Of a stretch of 64,000 nt of DNA, positions 52,335-60,359 are shown in pieces (the stretch's first letter is position 1; every line of letters begins with the position of its first letter). The stretch is from Chryseobacterium sp. FH2 (GTDB lineage: Bacteria; Bacteroidota; Bacteroidia; Flavobacteriales; Weeksellaceae), in the NCBI RefSeq assembly GCF_001045455.1, contig NZ_LFNE01000013.1, forward strand, positions 1 through 64,000, in the 5' to 3' direction. The translations under genes were made by a program, and so were the position numbers. The notes under the pieces were generated by a model that saw nothing but the letters and a program-made list of their open reading frames with translations, ran no database searches and was not told the origin of the DNA.

Positions 52335-52694
52335 TCAAAACATTTCCTCAATTTGCTGCATCAGTTTTTTTATAGAATAAGGTTTTGTTACATAGGCGTC
52401 AGCTCCCATTTTCAAGCCTTTTTCAATATCTCTGGGGTTATTTTTCGCACTCAGGAATATGACTTTTGTATCTTTTAATTTTTCGTCTTGTCTGATAATA
52501 TCTAAAGTGCTGTAACCGTCAAGGTTCGGCATCATGATATCCAGTAAAATGACCTCGGGAGTCATTGTTTTTAAAAATTCCAATACTTCGGTTCCGTCTC
52601 TTGCAATGTAGACGTCATATCCATTTTTCTTAAAGCTGTATTCCAGCGACATTAATATTTTGTGCTCATCATCCGCAATGATTATCTTTTTCAT
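52335..52694 (-). CDS. Receiver-only response regulator
   Basis: 119 residues made of one CheY-like receiver: acidic pair DDE at 8-10, phospho-acceptor Asp52 in LLDIMMPNLDG, Ser82 in FLSAK and Lys104 in YVTKPYS. There is no output domain and the gene ends normally, so it is not a visible truncation. Its start overlaps the stop of the kinase gene (ATGA), so it is clearly the partner of that kinase. It must act on another protein rather than on DNA directly, or pass the phosphate on. Confidence 0.93.
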   Translation of the reverse strand: MKKIIIADDEHKILMSLEYSFKKNGYDVYIARDGTEVLEFLKTMTPEVILLDIMMPNLDGYSTLDIIRQDEKLKDTKVIFLSAKNNPRDIEKGLKMGADAYVTKPYSIKKLMQQIEEMF

Positions 52695-55405
52695 ATTGTG
52701 TCTTGATTTTGTTCAACTTCATTTTTAATCTCTTTTATTTTTTTAGGAAGAATAATCGTAAAAGTCACTCCCAGCCCGCTGTTTTCTGCTTTTATGGTTC
52801 CTCCTTGAGCTTGTACAATTTTTTTAGAAATAGCCAATCCGAGTCCGCTTCCTGTAGGCTTTAAAATATTTTGGTTCTTAGACTGATAAAATTTATCAAA
52901 AATCATTTCCAAATCCTCTTCGGGAATATGTTTTCCTGTATTAAAAATAGTAATAATCAATTGATTTTCCTTTTCAGATAATTTTGTCTGAATTGTCCCT
53001 TGCTCGTCCGTAAATTTTAGAGCATTTCCTAAAATATTCTGAAATAACTGAATCATCCGCGCTTCATCATATTCAAATATAAACTGATTCAAAAGATTGA
53101 CTTCACTTAAATGAATATTTTTCTGATGAATGAGATGCAAAAGCGGGTTTAATGCTTTTTTATAGGTTTCAATAATATTATTTTCCTGAATATTTAAAGC
53201 AATTTCGCCATGCTGAAGTTTATCCAGATAGAGAATATCGTTGATGATTTCGCTTAGCCTGTCTGACTCTGTAATAATATTATTTAAAAATTCTTTTTTG
53301 ATTTCCAAAGGAATATCATCATCATCTGCCAGAATTTCTCCTGCCGAACGAATTGCTGTAATCGGAGTTCTTAATTCATGTGCAACAGAGTCTAAAAAAT
53401 CGTCTTTTTGCCGGTCTTTGATGATTAAACTTTCGTTAGCATTTCTTAAATCATCAGATAATTGTTTTAGTTCTTCTGACTGCTCCGTCAGTTTTTTATT
53501 AAGTATAATATTTTCTTTGGATTCTTCTAAAATGTTTAAAACTTCCTTTAAAGATATTTTATCTTCTTTAGTCACGCCTTCAATCAAAATTTTTGCAGAA
53601 GCGGTTCCTATTCTTCCTGCCAAAAGATTTTCGGAGAATTTTATAAATCTTGAATCTGCTGTTTCTGTTTGAGAATCAATATTATATTTTAAATTGAAAA
53701 TTCTTAAAGCCTGTTCCGTTTTATTTTTGCCTAAAAAACGTTCCAGAATATTTTTAATATCTGAAACATAAGCTGTTCCACGCCAGATGAAAGCATTTTC
53801 GTGATTTTGAATGTATTTATCAATATCAACATATAATTCGGCGAAATTTCTCTCACGGTAATTTCCTTTTACACTGACAGAAATGATGGTAAACAAACTT
53901 GTATTCACTAAAATTGACCAAAAGAAAATCTGTGGGATTCTTCCCAAATATGGAATCGCGAAAAAGTCAAAAGCATCATACATGTCTCTCAAAGCACCCT
54001 TGAATTCCTGATTGTAGGAGAAGTAATACTGAGGAATAATCAATCCGAAGTAACAAATTGCCAATCCTGCCAATAATCCAATCACAGCGCCTTTGTAACT
54101 TCCTCTTCTCCAGAAAATAGCTCCGAAAAATGAAGGTGCCAGCTGCCCGATAACAACAAATGAGATTAAACCAACTGAATCCAGCGAGGTTTTTAAAATG
54201 AAATATTTATAAAAAGCAAATGCCATGATAACCAGTGCAAAAATGCTGAATTTCCTGATATTGGTAATGTTTCTGGTATTCTGTATTTCATTTTCAGATT
54301 TAAATTTTCCCAACAGACCATAAGGAATAATCAGGTTGTTGGAAAGCATGATAGATAGAGTAATGGCAGAAATAATAATCATTGAAATACAGGAACTCAG
54401 TCCGCCAAGAAAAACAAAAACCGTAATCAAAGTATTGTTAAAATGCTGCGGAATCAAAATGGAGTAGAATTCCGGATTTACGTTTTGTCCGTCAAAAATC
54501 AGTCTTCCACCCCATGCAATCGGGAAGATAAATATGGTGAAAATCAACAGGTAAAGAGGAAAAAACCAAATCGCAGTTTTAATATGTTTTTCCTGCCTGT
54601 TTTCAACTATCGCCGTGTGAAACTGTCTCGGAAGAATACAGATTGCTGTTCCTGAAATTAAACATAAAACCATCCAGTTCAGGGCGCCTTCAATTCCGTT
54701 GAATGTATTTTTCTCTTTAAAATCTTCAAATCTGCTGGCTTTTTCATAAATATCTGAAAATCCGTCAAAAACAAAATAAATAACAAAAAACCCTAAAATG
54801 ATGATGAAAAAAAGTTTCAGAAAACTTTCCAGAGCTATTGCTGAAATAATTCCCAGTCGTTTTTCTGAAGCATCAACATATCGTGTTCCGTAATAGGATG
54901 AAAATAAAGCAATTAATACAACAACAAAAGTAGCATTATCCGTTAAAATATTTTTTGATATTGAGGTTTCGGTCACTAAGTGAAAGGTTTCTGAAATTGC
55001 TTTTATCTGCAAACCAATGTAAGGGACAATTGCCAAAAGGCAGACAACTGTAATAATCGCACTGAAGCTTCTGCTGTTACCGTATCGTAATGAAATAAAA
55101 TCTGCAAGGCTGCTGATTTTATTGACTCTTGAGATTCGTACAATCCGGGTATTGATGTAAATCCATGCCGGAATTATCATGATGGGGCCAATGTAAATTG
55201 GAAGGTAGTTGAGTCCGCTAGTCGCCGCAACACCGATGCTTCCGTAGTAGGTCCAGGCCGTACAATACACTGCCAGTGATAATGCGTAGATGTAGGGATT
55301 GTTTATCCATAGCTTACTCTTTTTCTTTTCCGCTAAATGAGCGACTAAGAACAAAAGTGCCAGATAAAACAAAACCACAAAAAATAACGCGAAACTACTC
55401 ATCAT
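52691..55405 (-). CDS. Sodium:solute symporter-histidine kinase fusion (CbrA-like sensor)
   Basis: 904 residues. Residues 1 to about 560 are an SSS-family transporter with about 13 helices (NPYIYALSLAVYCTAWTYYG, SLADFISLRYGNS, QFHTAIVE). A linker with coiled-coil character follows. The kinase core has an H-box VAHELRTPITAI (His676), an N-box NILGNALKF and a G2 loop TGSGLGLAI. The G1 box reads NTGKH (822-826) where most kinases have DxGxG. In CbrA-type sensors the transporter part binds or moves the signal, for example histidine or acetate. The stop codon overlaps the receiver gene. Confidence 0.92.
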   Translation of the reverse strand: MMSSFALFFVVLFYLALLFLVAHLAEKKKSKLWINNPYIYALSLAVYCTAWTYYGSIGVAATSGLNYLPIYIGPIMIIPAWIYINTRIVRISRVNKISSLADFISLRYGNSRSFSAIITVVCLLAIVPYIGLQIKAISETFHLVTETSISKNILTDNATFVVVLIALFSSYYGTRYVDASEKRLGIISAIALESFLKLFFIIILGFFVIYFVFDGFSDIYEKASRFEDFKEKNTFNGIEGALNWMVLCLISGTAICILPRQFHTAIVENRQEKHIKTAIWFFPLYLLIFTIFIFPIAWGGRLIFDGQNVNPEFYSILIPQHFNNTLITVFVFLGGLSSCISMIIISAITLSIMLSNNLIIPYGLLGKFKSENEIQNTRNITNIRKFSIFALVIMAFAFYKYFILKTSLDSVGLISFVVIGQLAPSFFGAIFWRRGSYKGAVIGLLAGLAICYFGLIIPQYYFSYNQEFKGALRDMYDAFDFFAIPYLGRIPQIFFWSILVNTSLFTIISVSVKGNYRERNFAELYVDIDKYIQNHENAFIWRGTAYVSDIKNILERFLGKNKTEQALRIFNLKYNIDSQTETADSRFIKFSENLLAGRIGTASAKILIEGVTKEDKISLKEVLNILEESKENIILNKKLTEQSEELKQLSDDLRNANESLIIKDRQKDDFLDSVAHELRTPITAIRSAGEILADDDDIPLEIKKEFLNNIITESDRLSEIINDILYLDKLQHGEIALNIQENNIIETYKKALNPLLHLIHQKNIHLSEVNLLNQFIFEYDEARMIQLFQNILGNALKFTDEQGTIQTKLSEKENQLIITIFNTGKHIPEEDLEMIFDKFYQSKNQNILKPTGSGLGLAISKKIVQAQGGTIKAENSGLGVTFTIILPKKIKEIKNEVEQNQDTI

Positions 55406-55589
55406 ATTTTTTTACAATTACAAAAGAGATAATGATGGAAACCATCCAGACCGCAAAAATGTAAATCAGCATCATCGGGTAGCCAAAAATTTCCTTATCG
55501 CTGCTGAATAACAATGAAACAGGAATGCTGAACGCAACCAGAAGTCCGATACTCAGGAGGATTAATTTTTGTTCGTGTCTCTTTTTCAT
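55395..55589 (-). CDS. Tiny membrane protein upstream of the symporter-kinase
   Basis: 64 residues from ATG 55589 (MKKRHEQKLILLSIGLLVAF); the frame extends 14 codons further up to 55631 but that would delay the first helix. Two transmembrane helices (LILLSIGLLVAFSIPVSLLF and YPMMLIYIFAVWMVSIIISFVIV). It overlaps the kinase start by 11 bp, so translation is coupled. Small two-helix proteins next to sodium:solute symporters, such as DUF4212/DUF485 types, are often auxiliary subunits; this membership is an inference. Confidence 0.7.
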   Translation of the reverse strand: MKKRHEQKLILLSIGLLVAFSIPVSLLFSSDKEIFGYPMMLIYIFAVWMVSIIISFVIVKKYDE

Positions 55590-55601
55590 AATGATATAAA
55601 A

Positions 55602-55636
55602 GATAATTGACGGACAAGTTTTATCCGTCAATTATC
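55602..55636 (-). terminator. Perfect 13-bp hairpin inside the carboxylate module
   Basis: GATAATTGACGGA (55602-55614) and TCCGTCAATTATC (55624-55636) are exact complements with a 9-nt loop. On the minus strand a short T-stretch (CTTTTATA) follows. It sits between the DUF-type gene at 55652 and the kinase block, so it may end the transporter transcript or reduce downstream expression. Confidence 0.75.
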
Positions 55637-55651
55637 ACTAACTTATTTTAT

Positions 55652-55879
55652 TTAAACTTTATCGTCAGAATATTCTCCTGTTAATGAGTAGTAACCGAAA
55701 ATTGCCATTCCACCACAAATAATTGGCATCAGTACAAACAGAATGATAATTCCGAATACCAAATCTTCCTGCTTTCCGGAGGTGATTTTTGGAATCCCTA
55801 AAACGGTTATTCCGAAATAGCCTACAACCAAAGCAACTGCAATCCAAAGAATGCCTAATATTTTTTTTAGTCCGTTCAT
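55652..55879 (-). CDS. Small two-helix membrane protein next to an MFS transporter
   Basis: 75 residues with two transmembrane helices (GILWIAVALVVGYFGITVLGI and FGIIILFVLMPIICGGMAIFG) and a polar tail TGEYSDDKV. The gene starts 43 bp downstream of the MFS gene. I recall small proteins of this kind beside Bacteroidota MFS transporters (possibly DUF6814), not verified. A partner or stabiliser role for the transporter is an inference. A perfect hairpin follows 16 bp after the stop. Confidence 0.7.
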   Translation of the reverse strand: MNGLKKILGILWIAVALVVGYFGITVLGIPKITSGKQEDLVFGIIILFVLMPIICGGMAIFGYYSLTGEYSDDKV

Positions 55880-55922
55880 TTTAGTAGTTTTAAAATTAAT
55901 AAATTTTTAAGTGATTCGGTGT

Positions 55923-57503
55923 TTAATCGTGAATATTATTGTTCTTATTTTTAAGATAGAATAATCCAATCAGTAAACATACTGCAGCAACTCCAATCGG
56001 ATACCAAAGTCCTTCCAGATACCATGTTGCGTGCCCTGCTTCTTTTCCCGTTGTTACCAAGTATGTTGCAACTGCCGGAAGCAATCCTCCAAAGACCCCG
56101 TTTCCTATGTGATAAGGCAGAGACATTGAAGTATAACGGATCCTTACCGGGAACATTTCCACCAGAAAAGCTGCAATCGGACCGTAAACCATTGTTACAA
56201 AAATCACCTGAATGAAAACTAAAAACACCAGGTACCATTTTGTGTTGTCTGCTAATTTCAAGCTTTGAGAAACTTTTGGTTCTTCTGCTTTTCCGTCTTT
56301 TATTACAGCTCCGGTTGGCGACCAGTGGACAACACTGTCTTTTTTAATTAAAGTTCCGTCTGTGTAAAGGGTTTCTTTATGGAAAGTTACTAAACTGTCC
56401 GTCGCAATTTTATCATGAATCTTTACGATTCTTTTTTCTGTAATTCCGTTAGCGGCTACCGTTTTAGTTTCAAGATTTACGCTTTTAAACATAGAATCAT
56501 AAATCGGTCTGTAGGCTAAAATCGCGACTAACATTCCCGTCATCATCACGGCTTTTCTTCCGATTTTATCAGAGAGCCATCCGAAGAAAACGAAGAAAGG
56601 TGTTCCTAAAAACAGAGCTGTTGCCATTAATGAATCGACCTGTGCGGATTCTACATTCATTACTTTTTGAAGGAAACTCATCGCATAAAACTGTCCGGTA
56701 TACCAGATTACCCCTTGTCCCATCGCGGCCCCGAATAATGCCAATAAGACAAATTTGAAATTAAATTTATTCCCGAAACTTTCTTTTAAAGGGTTTTTTG
56801 AAGTTTTTCCTTCGCTTTTAGCTTTAGCAAAAAGTGGGGATTCTTTCATATTTTTTCTGATGACGTAAGAAACTCCTACCATTAAAATGGAAATCCAAAA
56901 CGGAACTCTCCATCCCCAACCATCAAACTCTTCTGCGGAAAGAGTATTCTTTGTAATTAAAATTACAATTAATGAAATAAAAAGCCCTGCTGTTGCTGTT
57001 GTCTGAATCCAGGAAGTCCAGTAGCCTCTTCGGTGGGGTTGTGCATATTCTGCAACATAGGTCGCTGCACCTCCGTATTCTCCGCCTAAAGCTAATCCTT
57101 GCAATAATCTTAAGATTAAAACTAAAACCGGCGCCATAAATCCAATGGTTTCGTAGCTGGGAATACATCCGATGAGGAATGTTGAGAACCCCATGATTAA
57201 TAAAGTCACTAAAAACGTATATTTTCTTCCGATAATATCTCCTAATCTTCCGAAGAATAATGCTCCGAATGGTCTTACCACAAATCCCGCAGCGAAGGTG
57301 GCCAGTGTAGATAAAAATGCCGCGGTGGGATTGTCTGCAGGGAAAAATTTTGTCGCCAAAACAATTGCCAGACTTCCGAAAATATAGAAATCATACCATT
57401 CTATAAGAGTTCCAAGGGATGAGGCAGTGATAACGCTCCAAATAGTGCGGTTTTTCTGCTTATCGGTCATGTTTTCGTAGGTATTATGATGATTTTCGCT
57501 CAT
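55923..57503 (-). CDS. MFS transporter, metabolite:H+ symporter (MHS) family
   Basis: 526 residues, about 12 helices. MHS signatures are IEWYDFYIFG, GRLGDIIGRKY (motif A) and QGLALGGEYGGAATYVAEY. Relatives such as ProP, ShiA and KgtP bring in proline, shikimate, 2-oxoglutarate or similar acids with protons. It has an 85-90 residue polar insertion (about 335-422, with TDGTLIKKDSVVHWSP) between two helices of the C-terminal half, far more than the usual loop. It follows the porin gene by 48 bp and heads the transporter part of the module. Confidence 0.88.
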   Translation of the reverse strand: MSENHHNTYENMTDKQKNRTIWSVITASSLGTLIEWYDFYIFGSLAIVLATKFFPADNPTAAFLSTLATFAAGFVVRPFGALFFGRLGDIIGRKYTFLVTLLIMGFSTFLIGCIPSYETIGFMAPVLVLILRLLQGLALGGEYGGAATYVAEYAQPHRRGYWTSWIQTTATAGLFISLIVILITKNTLSAEEFDGWGWRVPFWISILMVGVSYVIRKNMKESPLFAKAKSEGKTSKNPLKESFGNKFNFKFVLLALFGAAMGQGVIWYTGQFYAMSFLQKVMNVESAQVDSLMATALFLGTPFFVFFGWLSDKIGRKAVMMTGMLVAILAYRPIYDSMFKSVNLETKTVAANGITEKRIVKIHDKIATDSLVTFHKETLYTDGTLIKKDSVVHWSPTGAVIKDGKAEEPKVSQSLKLADNTKWYLVFLVFIQVIFVTMVYGPIAAFLVEMFPVRIRYTSMSLPYHIGNGVFGGLLPAVATYLVTTGKEAGHATWYLEGLWYPIGVAAVCLLIGLFYLKNKNNNIHD

Positions 57504-57551
57504 ATTGCTTGATTTAATATTAGTTAAAATTGATATTGAGTTTTCCGGGTT

Positions 57552-58931
57552 TTATAAATAAATTTGGAACTGAACAATGAATTCTCCTTTTGAAGAAGGG
57601 CTTCCCGTCGGGCTTGTATAAACGGGTCTTGTAGAATATTGCGTTGTAATTTTCGCGTGATGCCCATCTATAAACCAGTTTGCGCCTACATCAAATTGTG
57701 AAGAAGATTTATCAAATGCTTCAAAACTTTTATGTGTATAAGCCGCGAACGGTTGGATTCTGATTTTCGGTTTTTCTGCCTGGCTTGGCAACAGTAAACC
57801 CGCCTGTGCATAGATAATATTACCTGTGCCGATGGTAGGCTGTAGGTTTCCTGCTCCTGCAATGGCTTTATCACCAATGAAATTGGGGTCAGACGAAGCA
57901 ATGTTCATAATTCCTAAGTTTCTGATATAATTCGGACCGAATTGATAATTGTAATATCCTGCATATGCCGAAACTGCCATTTTATTTTTAGCATTTCCCA
58001 AAGGGATATCCGCAAAAGCATCGACTGCAACTAACGTGATGTCATGTTTTTCAATATTTGAATTTACGGAGGTACGGGTTCCGTCCTTTTGGTGATAAAA
58101 ACCTGCACCAACATTGAAAACTTTCTTTGTTCCCAAATATGAGCCCACTTTGAAAGGAAGTAAGTTTGACTCTTCATCTAAAAATTGATATTCGACATAT
58201 CCTGCTTTTGAGAAATTAGGATTTCCGTTGTTGTCAACTGCTACAGCTTTTGAAGGATCTGTAACATCGGCTGGGATTAAATCTGTTGCAAAAGGTTTAT
58301 TTAAACTGAAGCGATATTCCAGTTTTCCATATTTTCCTTTGGCAAACATTCCAAGCTGTCTTGCAAACTGGTCGGAATTATCAATTAAAGGCCAGGTGAA
58401 AATAGGAGAATCAACAGTAAGGAAGTTTAGTGTGGAAGCCATGGTCATACGGGAAAGCCCCATATAATAATGTAGTCCCGCTCCTAAAGTCAAGCTGAAT
58501 TTTCCTGCTTCTCCGGGCATGATAACGGCGTACTCATTCCAGGCATCATGGAAAAACATCTGTGGTTTTTTACCGTTTCCGTAGCCTCCTGTTCCCGAAG
58601 TTCCGGAGCCACCACCGTTGATAAAGGTCTGATTATTAATTCCAAAATGGGCAAGAATCATGTATCTTTTGGAAATCTGAGCATATGCCAAAGCTCGTAA
58701 CCTTCGATTTCCTAGACTCCATGAATTGTCGGTTGGTTCCCCACCAATTATACTTCCGGGGTTCATTTGGGTATTTCTGAGCCAAAACTGATCCCAGAGA
58801 ATTAATCTAATGTATTTATCACCTTGTGGATTGAGGTTTAATTTAAGCCCGCTTCCATAGTCAGGTGAACCTTGAGCATATAAAGAATTGCTGATTAAGG
58901 CTAATCCAATAAAAGTGAGTAATTTCTTCAT
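57552..58931 (-). CDS. Outer-membrane porin
   Basis: 459 residues with a signal peptide (FIGLALISNSLYAQ) and a barrel of alternating strands. Recognisable features are YIRLILWDQFWLRNTQMNPG near the N-terminus, FHDAWNEYAV and FIVQFQIYL as the terminal strand with aromatic end. It resembles porins that accompany carboxylate or phosphate uptake, but I cannot name a family with certainty. As the first gene of the module, 48 bp before the MFS gene, it probably brings the substrate through the outer membrane. Confidence 0.8.
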   Translation of the reverse strand: MKKLLTFIGLALISNSLYAQGSPDYGSGLKLNLNPQGDKYIRLILWDQFWLRNTQMNPGSIIGGEPTDNSWSLGNRRLRALAYAQISKRYMILAHFGINNQTFINGGGSGTSGTGGYGNGKKPQMFFHDAWNEYAVIMPGEAGKFSLTLGAGLHYYMGLSRMTMASTLNFLTVDSPIFTWPLIDNSDQFARQLGMFAKGKYGKLEYRFSLNKPFATDLIPADVTDPSKAVAVDNNGNPNFSKAGYVEYQFLDEESNLLPFKVGSYLGTKKVFNVGAGFYHQKDGTRTSVNSNIEKHDITLVAVDAFADIPLGNAKNKMAVSAYAGYYNYQFGPNYIRNLGIMNIASSDPNFIGDKAIAGAGNLQPTIGTGNIIYAQAGLLLPSQAEKPKIRIQPFAAYTHKSFEAFDKSSSQFDVGANWFIDGHHAKITTQYSTRPVYTSPTGSPSSKGEFIVQFQIYL

Positions 58932-59032
58932 AAATTATCAATTTTTGGCGTTGTTTTTTATGAAAGCCAAATTGTAATTAATAATTTATTTATAAAAATT
59001 TAATATATATTAGTGGTAGGTATATAGTTGTA

Positions 59033-59072
59033 AGTTTATGGATTATGAATTGTGAGTTGTGAAAATGTCAGG
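59033..59072. repeat. Heptad-like AT-rich repeat upstream of the porin gene
   Basis: TTTATGGATTATGAATTGTGAGTTGTGAAAATG is a series of imperfect 7-bp units of the form (A/G)TGA(A/G)TT. Relatives in the window occur near 28932-28955 (inverse orientation). The gap 58932-59182 around it holds no gene. Confidence 0.35.
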
Positions 59073-59182
59073 TTTTTAAATTATTTTAACTTTAATATTC
59101 TGATTAATAGATTGTTATTTTTTAACTGTTGATTTTGTGAAAAACTTATAATGTATGATGAATAATTCCAATTTTTTTAGTT

Positions 59183-59599
59183 TTATTTTTTAAACCTTTC
59201 CCATTTTATCAGCATATATTTATCGGCAAACTGAGTAATAATCAATCCGGAATTTTTAATGTTCTCTTCCTGAGCAATGTATTCAATTAATTCATTTTGT
59301 TTTAAAATTTTATATACAGGATGGAATTCTGAATGAGGAGGTCGTGTAATATTATATTTCTTAATCCATGAGCTGATTGTAACATGAGAAACCCCTATAA
59401 TTCTTTCTATTTCACGGAAACTCAAACCTTCAAGATAAAGTTGCAATGCTTTAGTTACATAGTAATCGTCTATTTGTTTTCCCAATTTTTTTACGGTAAA
59501 ATAATAGTTGCAGTTTTTGCATAGAAAGCGTTGTTTTTCATTAACGATTCCGCTTTTTACGATTTTGTTACTGCTGCATTTTGGACAGGTATTTTCCAT
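59183..59599 (-). CDS. InsA-like zinc-ribbon/HTH protein without transposase partner
   Basis: 138 residues. Residues 5-30 form a zinc ribbon (CPKC and CKNC, 18 residues between), and 45-85 an HTH (LQLYLEGLSFREIERIIGVS, then HVTISSWIKKYN) of the IS1 InsA/IS1-like N-terminal type. InsA is about 91 residues and needs InsB; here the protein carries a different 50-residue C-terminus (SGLIITQFADKYMLIKWERFKK) and no InsB, inverted repeats or target duplication is visible. It faces the arg operon 160 bp away, so a domesticated regulator is a plausible reading. Confidence 0.7.
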   Translation of the reverse strand: MENTCPKCSSNKIVKSGIVNEKQRFLCKNCNYYFTVKKLGKQIDDYYVTKALQLYLEGLSFREIERIIGVSHVTISSWIKKYNITRPPHSEFHPVYKILKQNELIEYIAQEENIKNSGLIITQFADKYMLIKWERFKK

Positions 59600-59615
59600 A
59601 ACTATATATTTTTAG

Positions 59616-59623
59616 CAAATATA
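59616..59623 (-). promoter_or_regulatory. -7 box TATATTTG of the InsA-like gene
   Basis: An exact TAnnTTTG match on the minus strand, 16 nt upstream of ATG 59599. The divergent arg promoter begins about 85 bp away, so one protein could control both. Confidence 0.45.
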
Positions 59624-59706
59624 TATCAATTTACCAAAATAATATTTTTTATTAAAGATAAATTTACCTGCGTATCCTGTTTAAACAAAAAAAATATCTT
59701 TTTAAT

Positions 59707-59738
59707 TTGGTTTTTAAAGTTATTATGTTTTAAATTTG
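59707..59738 (+). promoter_or_regulatory. Promoter of the arginine operon
   Basis: TTG (59707-59709) and TAAATTTG (59731-59738) are separated by 21 nt, close to the Bacteroidota consensus of TTG-N19-TAnnTTTG. It would give a leader of about 15 nt before ATG 59760. No ARG-box-like palindrome is obvious. Confidence 0.55.
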
Positions 59739-59759
59739 CCAAAAAATTTAGATAAATAA

Positions 59760-60359
59760 ATGGAAATAGAAATTTCCTCATCCATACATTTGATGTATGT
59801 GAGCGAAATACAGCAGGAAATGTTTGATTCTGCACAGCGAAGAGGAACGGGAATCGCAAAACGTTCCATAGAATATTTAAGCAAAAAGATTTCAGAAGGC
59901 AATGCTGTAGTAGCCACTGAAGATGGGGAATGGGTGGGCTTCTGTTATATAGAAACCTGGTCACATGGTCAGTTTGTAGCCAACTCAGGGCTTATCGTTT
60001 CACCGAATTTCAGAAACAGGGGGGTGGCAACTTTAATTAAAAATAAAGTTTTCCAATTATCTAGAGAAAAATATCCAACTGCGAAAGTTTTTGGGCTCAC
60101 GACAGGTCTTGCCGTGATGAAAATCAATAGTGATTTAGGCTATAAACCGGTAATCTATTCTGAATTGACACAAGACGAAGAATTTTGGAATGGATGCAGG
60201 AATTGTGTGAATTATGAAATTTTAATGAAAAAGGAACGTAAAAACTGCCTTTGCACGGCAATGCTTTTCGTTCCAGATAATAATAAAGTAAATGGTGTTG
60301 TAAATAATCAACCCGAAAATCAATATCAAAATGAGCAAGAAAGTCATCTTAGCGTTTAG
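59760..60359 (+). CDS. GNAT acetyltransferase, candidate N-acetylglutamate synthase
   Basis: 199 residues with a GNAT core: GEWVGFCYIETW, NSGLIVSPNFRNRGVATLIKN (acetyl-CoA loop RNRGVA, about 88-93), then GLTTGLAVMKINSDLGYKPV. As first gene of an operon that uses N-acetylated intermediates (argC, argD and the ornithine carbamoyltransferase), it is the natural candidate for acetylating glutamate; no ArgA or ArgJ is visible in the window. The C-terminal 60 residues are polar with three Cys. It overlaps argG by 29 bp, an unusually long overlap. Confidence 0.75.
   Translation: MEIEISSSIHLMYVSEIQQEMFDSAQRRGTGIAKRSIEYLSKKISEGNAVVATEDGEWVGFCYIETWSHGQFVANSGLIVSPNFRNRGVATLIKNKVFQLSREKYPTAKVFGLTTGLAVMKINSDLGYKPVIYSELTQDEEFWNGCRNCVNYEILMKKERKNCLCTAMLFVPDNNKVNGVVNNQPENQYQNEQESHLSV

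Noticed and set aside
59183..59599. Intact IS1 element
   Set aside because: Only an InsA-like zinc-ribbon/HTH protein is present. There is no InsB frame, no terminal inverted repeats and no target duplication nearby.
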